Shown piece after piece: positions 60,847 through 64,000 of a stretch of 64,000 nt of DNA. The position numbers and the translations under genes were made by a program. Below the pieces are notes generated by a model. The model was not told the DNA's origin and ran no database searches. It saw nothing but the letters and a program-made list of their open reading frames with translations. The stretch's first letter is position 1. Each line of letters starts with the position of its first letter. The stretch is from Stropharia rugosoannulata (lineage: Eukaryota > Basidiomycota > Agaricomycetes > Agaricales > Strophariaceae). The stretch covers positions 434,001 to 498,000 of the forward strand of contig JANCIK010000004.1 in assembly GCA_028532985.1 (NCBI GenBank), read 5' to 3'.

Positions 60847-62506
60847 CAGGATGGGCGGGGAGTTGAGCGGTTCTTCAAGCCAATGAGTGTAGGTGTAGTA
60901 GTACGGAAGAAGGAAAGAGGGAATTCGGGTGGGGCTAGACAACTCCGACGACGACGACGTTGTAGATATACGTTTTCGCTTTTCAGGAGTGCGATCGAAA
61001 GTAACTTTTTTAATAATATATTACATATCGAGATTGATCAAATACTGAATTAGGTTTCTGAATTATCATTGGCAGGCAACCAACAAGCAGCCGAGGTGCT
61101 GCAAGTTGCTGCAAGCCTGCATAAGCTAAGCCGCCAAGGCCTAAGCTGCTGATGGACGAAGAAATCACGCTCATTGCTATAAGTACTTTTTTAGTAGGAT
61201 CTTCAGACTTCGAAGTCGGATGACATACCGGAAGGTCACTTTCGACGGTTTGGTGCTAGAAGGTGTAGAATCTAGTAGAATGTAAGGTGTCTCCAGCTGT
61301 CTCCATCCTGGCACACATCTGAGTTGACTCTTGGCAGCTGACGGTATCGTCTGAGGTCATGGCATATTTTCAAGTCGCCTGCCACATGCAAGTACATATA
61401 CAGCCGGCGGCTCCAGGCACCACACAGATAGGGGCCACCTTGGCGTATTCAACGCATGTCATCCAAGTCATATTTGGGAAATGATTTCCTTAATGAGGGA
61501 GAGTCGAAAAGTGCAGGCTTCTGTGGGACAGTAGAAGCGCGATTTTTTCACGCCTTATTCGCCGTTCGCACTACAACAAACGATAAAGCTTCATAACAGT
61601 GTTTGCAGTGCGTACATGACACATGCTGTGGATCTGTGGATACGTTTTTAATTAAACTTTTGTTAGCAGCTCCGCTTGTGGGATAAAATTTCTAGCAGAC
61701 GAACTTTATGAACGCGCATAAAATGTGAACCCCTCGTTTCACTAGGATGGGTTGTCTATTCAGAGGCTGAACGCCAATGACTACCAGCAAGTTAGCAGTA
61801 GAAGCTCCTGTCCAGAAATTTAGCACGTCTACGTACCATTTACGAAAAAAAAAATGTACCTTACAGGCTTTTACACCAGAACATTCATAATGGGTCTGCT
61901 TGGAATACACACGTGTGGTTTGGACAAACTCGCGTGCTCCTAAACCTCCCCTCCTCGTACCTCCTCTCTTGTGTAAAGCTTAAAACCCTATTATCTCTGG
62001 GGTGTGATAGGGTGTGACAGGTTGTGATAGGGAGCGATCGAGTTGACTCTTGAGTATCCGTCTAGGCCACTATGTTATACTTTCACCCTCACGTTGGCAT
62101 GGCAAGCAAAGTGCTAAAGCGGAAAATACGATTTCCAGTGGTGGCCCATTTACTCTTCTTCCTCCAAAGGCGTAACATCGAGTGCGACTAACAGACTCCC
62201 TGGCATAGCATTTTTGGCGGGAAATCAGGGATGTAAAGTGAGAAAGGGACCGGGATTGGTGCCTTGATCTTTCGAGTCGACCATTGATCTCGTATTGTTC
62301 TTGTGTCGTACTCCAGGATCGGCGGAATATTCTCTTTTTCTCTTTCATAGTGGTGGCCAAACGTATCTGTTGTCTACTCTTGCTCAATGCGTCTGTCCAA
62401 AAGATGGTTCCGTTTATTCAAGTACACTGATGATACAGAAAACAACAAAATAAGGATATCTGCTGTGAAAGGGAACCCAAAAGAGAATAATGATATACGA
62501 ACAGAG
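60847..62506 (+). other. Intergenic region with a short tandem repeat
   Basis: No supported gene. A tandem array of about four GGGTGTGATA-like units lies at 62000-62034. A 105-codon minus-strand frame at 62070-62387 has no family features. Confidence 0.45.
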
Positions 62507-63445
62507 TTAATCTTCTATGTCCATCCGGCTTTCATCCCCACCGACAGCATCCAGCCCACTTCTGACTTTACTGACAGCATCCACGGCGGCACGCAGAGTT
62601 GTAGGGTCGCCGACATCTGCAGCAGATGTTTCCATCTTCTCCACTATGCCGTCGCCGCGGCCTGCCCGAACAAGCAGACGCCCAAGGGCCCATCCCTCGT
62701 ATCCTGACGCGCCTGTTTCCCACTGCCTCTTTCCCGGCGGTAGGCTTGTCTTCGATGGAGGTGGTCCTTCTGGAGGTGGAAGCGAGCACAGCGTCTGGTA
62801 CATTGTGAGGTAGGAGGCTGGGATGGCGGACAAGGCTGGGAGACTCGGCGACAGTCGCGAAAGAGCTGCAAGACGCGCCTCTGCGGCAGAGCGCTGGCGT
62901 GAACTTGTTCGTATACTTCGTTTCAGGAGTCGATTGAGCCGCCGTTGCTACTGCAAGTCAGCCTACCATTCCCATTCAAGTACGTGAAACAAAGATATGC
63001 TCACCCCGTCCAGCCGTTTCCGCAACGATTCCACTTCGTCCATAGCTTCCTGCTCCTGAGATGGTGTCACGTTTAGATCGAGCCCTGCTTGGTGCGGGAG
63101 GACAATAGGAAGATCCGGAGGGATGGCAAATATGTTCCGGAGACACCACGCCTCGAAAAAGTCGAGTGCGAGGTCTGTGTGGTGTTCGAGGAGCGTTTGA
63201 AACGCGACCAAGCCTTGCTCTACCTCGTATATTGTCGCTTCGTCGAGTTCTGACTTCCCATCTGCAGCTGCGCGTGCGTCTGCCCATGTTGCCAGAAAAT
63301 CTTCCATGCCGTTGACTCCGTCCTGGACAGCATTGTTCGCGATGTTGATGATATCGTCAAGCAGAAGTTGTGGCGAGAAACCCAGTGCTTCGCAGAGGAG
63401 GAGCGGCGTCGTGTTTGAGGGACCAGGTATATTACTTTGAGCCAT
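62507..63445 (-). CDS. MIS12: Mis12/Mtw1 kinetochore subunit (293 aa)
   Basis: Two exons: 63005-63445 and 62507-62947, joined by a 57-nt intron (GTGAGC...GCAGTAG) as RKRLDG-QRRLNRLL. Mis12 is a rod subunit of the MIND (Mis12) complex that links inner centromeric chromatin to the Ndc80 complex. Seen: the N-terminal head motif TTPLLLCEALGFSPQLLLDD followed by IINIANNAVQDGVNGMEDFL, diagnostic of the family, then EVEQGLVAFQTLLEHHTDLA and FEAWCLRNIFAIPP, a coiled coil (SQEQEAMDEVESLRKRL) and a less conserved C-terminal half. Length agrees with fungal orthologues. The start MAQSNIPGP was chosen over an ATG 16 codons upstream because it sits at the usual distance from the head motif. Confidence 0.92.
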
Positions 63446-63952
63446 TGGAGAAAGTATGATGCCACAAAGCTTTGAACGCGAGTCGCGTTTCAACCGTGCA
63501 TATACCGTGAGAATTTAGCGGTTCAGGGCCACCTTCAGTCAGGCAGTTAAGGTAGAACTGGTTATAACGAGCATAGGCTATGTAGTCTAAAGTATGAGCG
63601 GCATAAGCACTACCTTTAAATTCCCCTCCCTCGTTTCCTTTTGCCATAGACGCGCATTTGATGCTGCGCAGGGTCCGGTATGCATCCGTAGAAGAATAAA
63701 TACGACTTCCTGGGCAATGTAGTGTACTACGCCTGCATAGCTGGTGGATTTTGGGAAACGTGAGCTCTGCTGAGTATCTTTCTTTGATTCAATAACTGCG
63801 AGGCAATCGTGCAAGTAAGTGTGTGTGGGGGATACTACTCTAATGGGCGGAAGCAAGAAGGAAGCCATATAGAGCCGGCGGATCCGGGGATAGTGATGAC
63901 GTAACCTGAGTAGCACTTGTTTGGCACAACCAAACCTCCTTTCCTCCCGACC
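63446..63952 (+). other. Divergent intergenic region
   Basis: Between MIS12 (minus) and a probable gene start at 63953 (plus). Long minus-strand frames here are not convincing. Confidence 0.4.
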
Positions 63953-64000
63953 ATGGCCACCTCCTTCGCCGCCTATGCGTCCCAGTATCTCACAAAACAC
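63953..64000 (+). CDS. Probable 5' end of a gene leaving the window
   Basis: ATG at 63953 in a strong context (GACCATGGCC) opens a frame that stays open to the window end and begins MATSFAAYASQYLTKH. It would be divergent from MIS12. Only 16 codons are visible, so no family can be named. Confidence 0.38.
   Translation, partial: MATSFAAYASQYLTKH

Noticed and set aside
62507..62813. Plus-strand frames over MIS12 exon 2
   Set aside because: Antisense shadows; the minus-strand reading continues the Mis12 protein through a clean splice junction.

Overview
The window is nuclear DNA of a mushroom-forming basidiomycete (Agaricomycetes-like). Four things point there. Nearly every recognisable gene is cut by short introns, mostly 50-63 nt, with GT-AG borders. 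The conserved eukaryotic genes have fungal architecture. Several families are typical of agarics: DUF6533-type membrane proteins, a 'VTGCDK' protein family, and MYND-finger and F-box-like duplicates. There are no operons or Shine-Dalgarno sites. All exon borders below were read by eye from reading frame, splice signals and family resemblance; no search was run.

Layout. 0-12 kb: two long intron-free low-complexity reading frames (263-1609 plus, 10309-12030 minus) separated by a GC-rich stretch full of simple repeats. 12-29 kb: about 17 kb with no convincing gene, alternating GC-rich CpG-dense blocks and AT-richer DNA; it holds an 812-bp element with 88-bp terminal inverted repeats (22426-23237). 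29-34 kb: a doubtful small membrane gene, a 'VTGCDK' family gene and a partly readable acidic/serine-rich gene. 34.4-55.5 kb: dense gene region with COX16 and ADE12 (divergent), an NAD(P)-binding protein, two head-to-head MYND-finger paralogues, a Gln/Pro-rich protein, an F-box-like/nucleotidyltransferase-like protein, ATP18, VPS11, a CCCH/coiled-coil protein and a second F-box-like/nucleotidyltransferase-like paralogue. 55.6-61 kb: two tandem DUF6533-type membrane protein genes. 62.5-63.4 kb: MIS12 kinetochore subunit. Genes run off both ends of the window (1-69 minus; 63953-64000 plus).

Function. Housekeeping roles are spread over respiration (COX16, ATP18), purine synthesis (ADE12), vacuole/endosome tethering (VPS11) and kinetochore assembly (MIS12). 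They are not a pathway cluster. The lineage-specific part is made of local duplications: an inverted MYND pair whose promoter was duplicated too, a dispersed F-box-like/nucleotidyltransferase-like pair with identical 17-nt first exons, and tandem DUF6533 genes with matching micro-exons. The best candidates for undescribed biology are the F-box-like/nucleotidyltransferase-like pair and the MYND pair.
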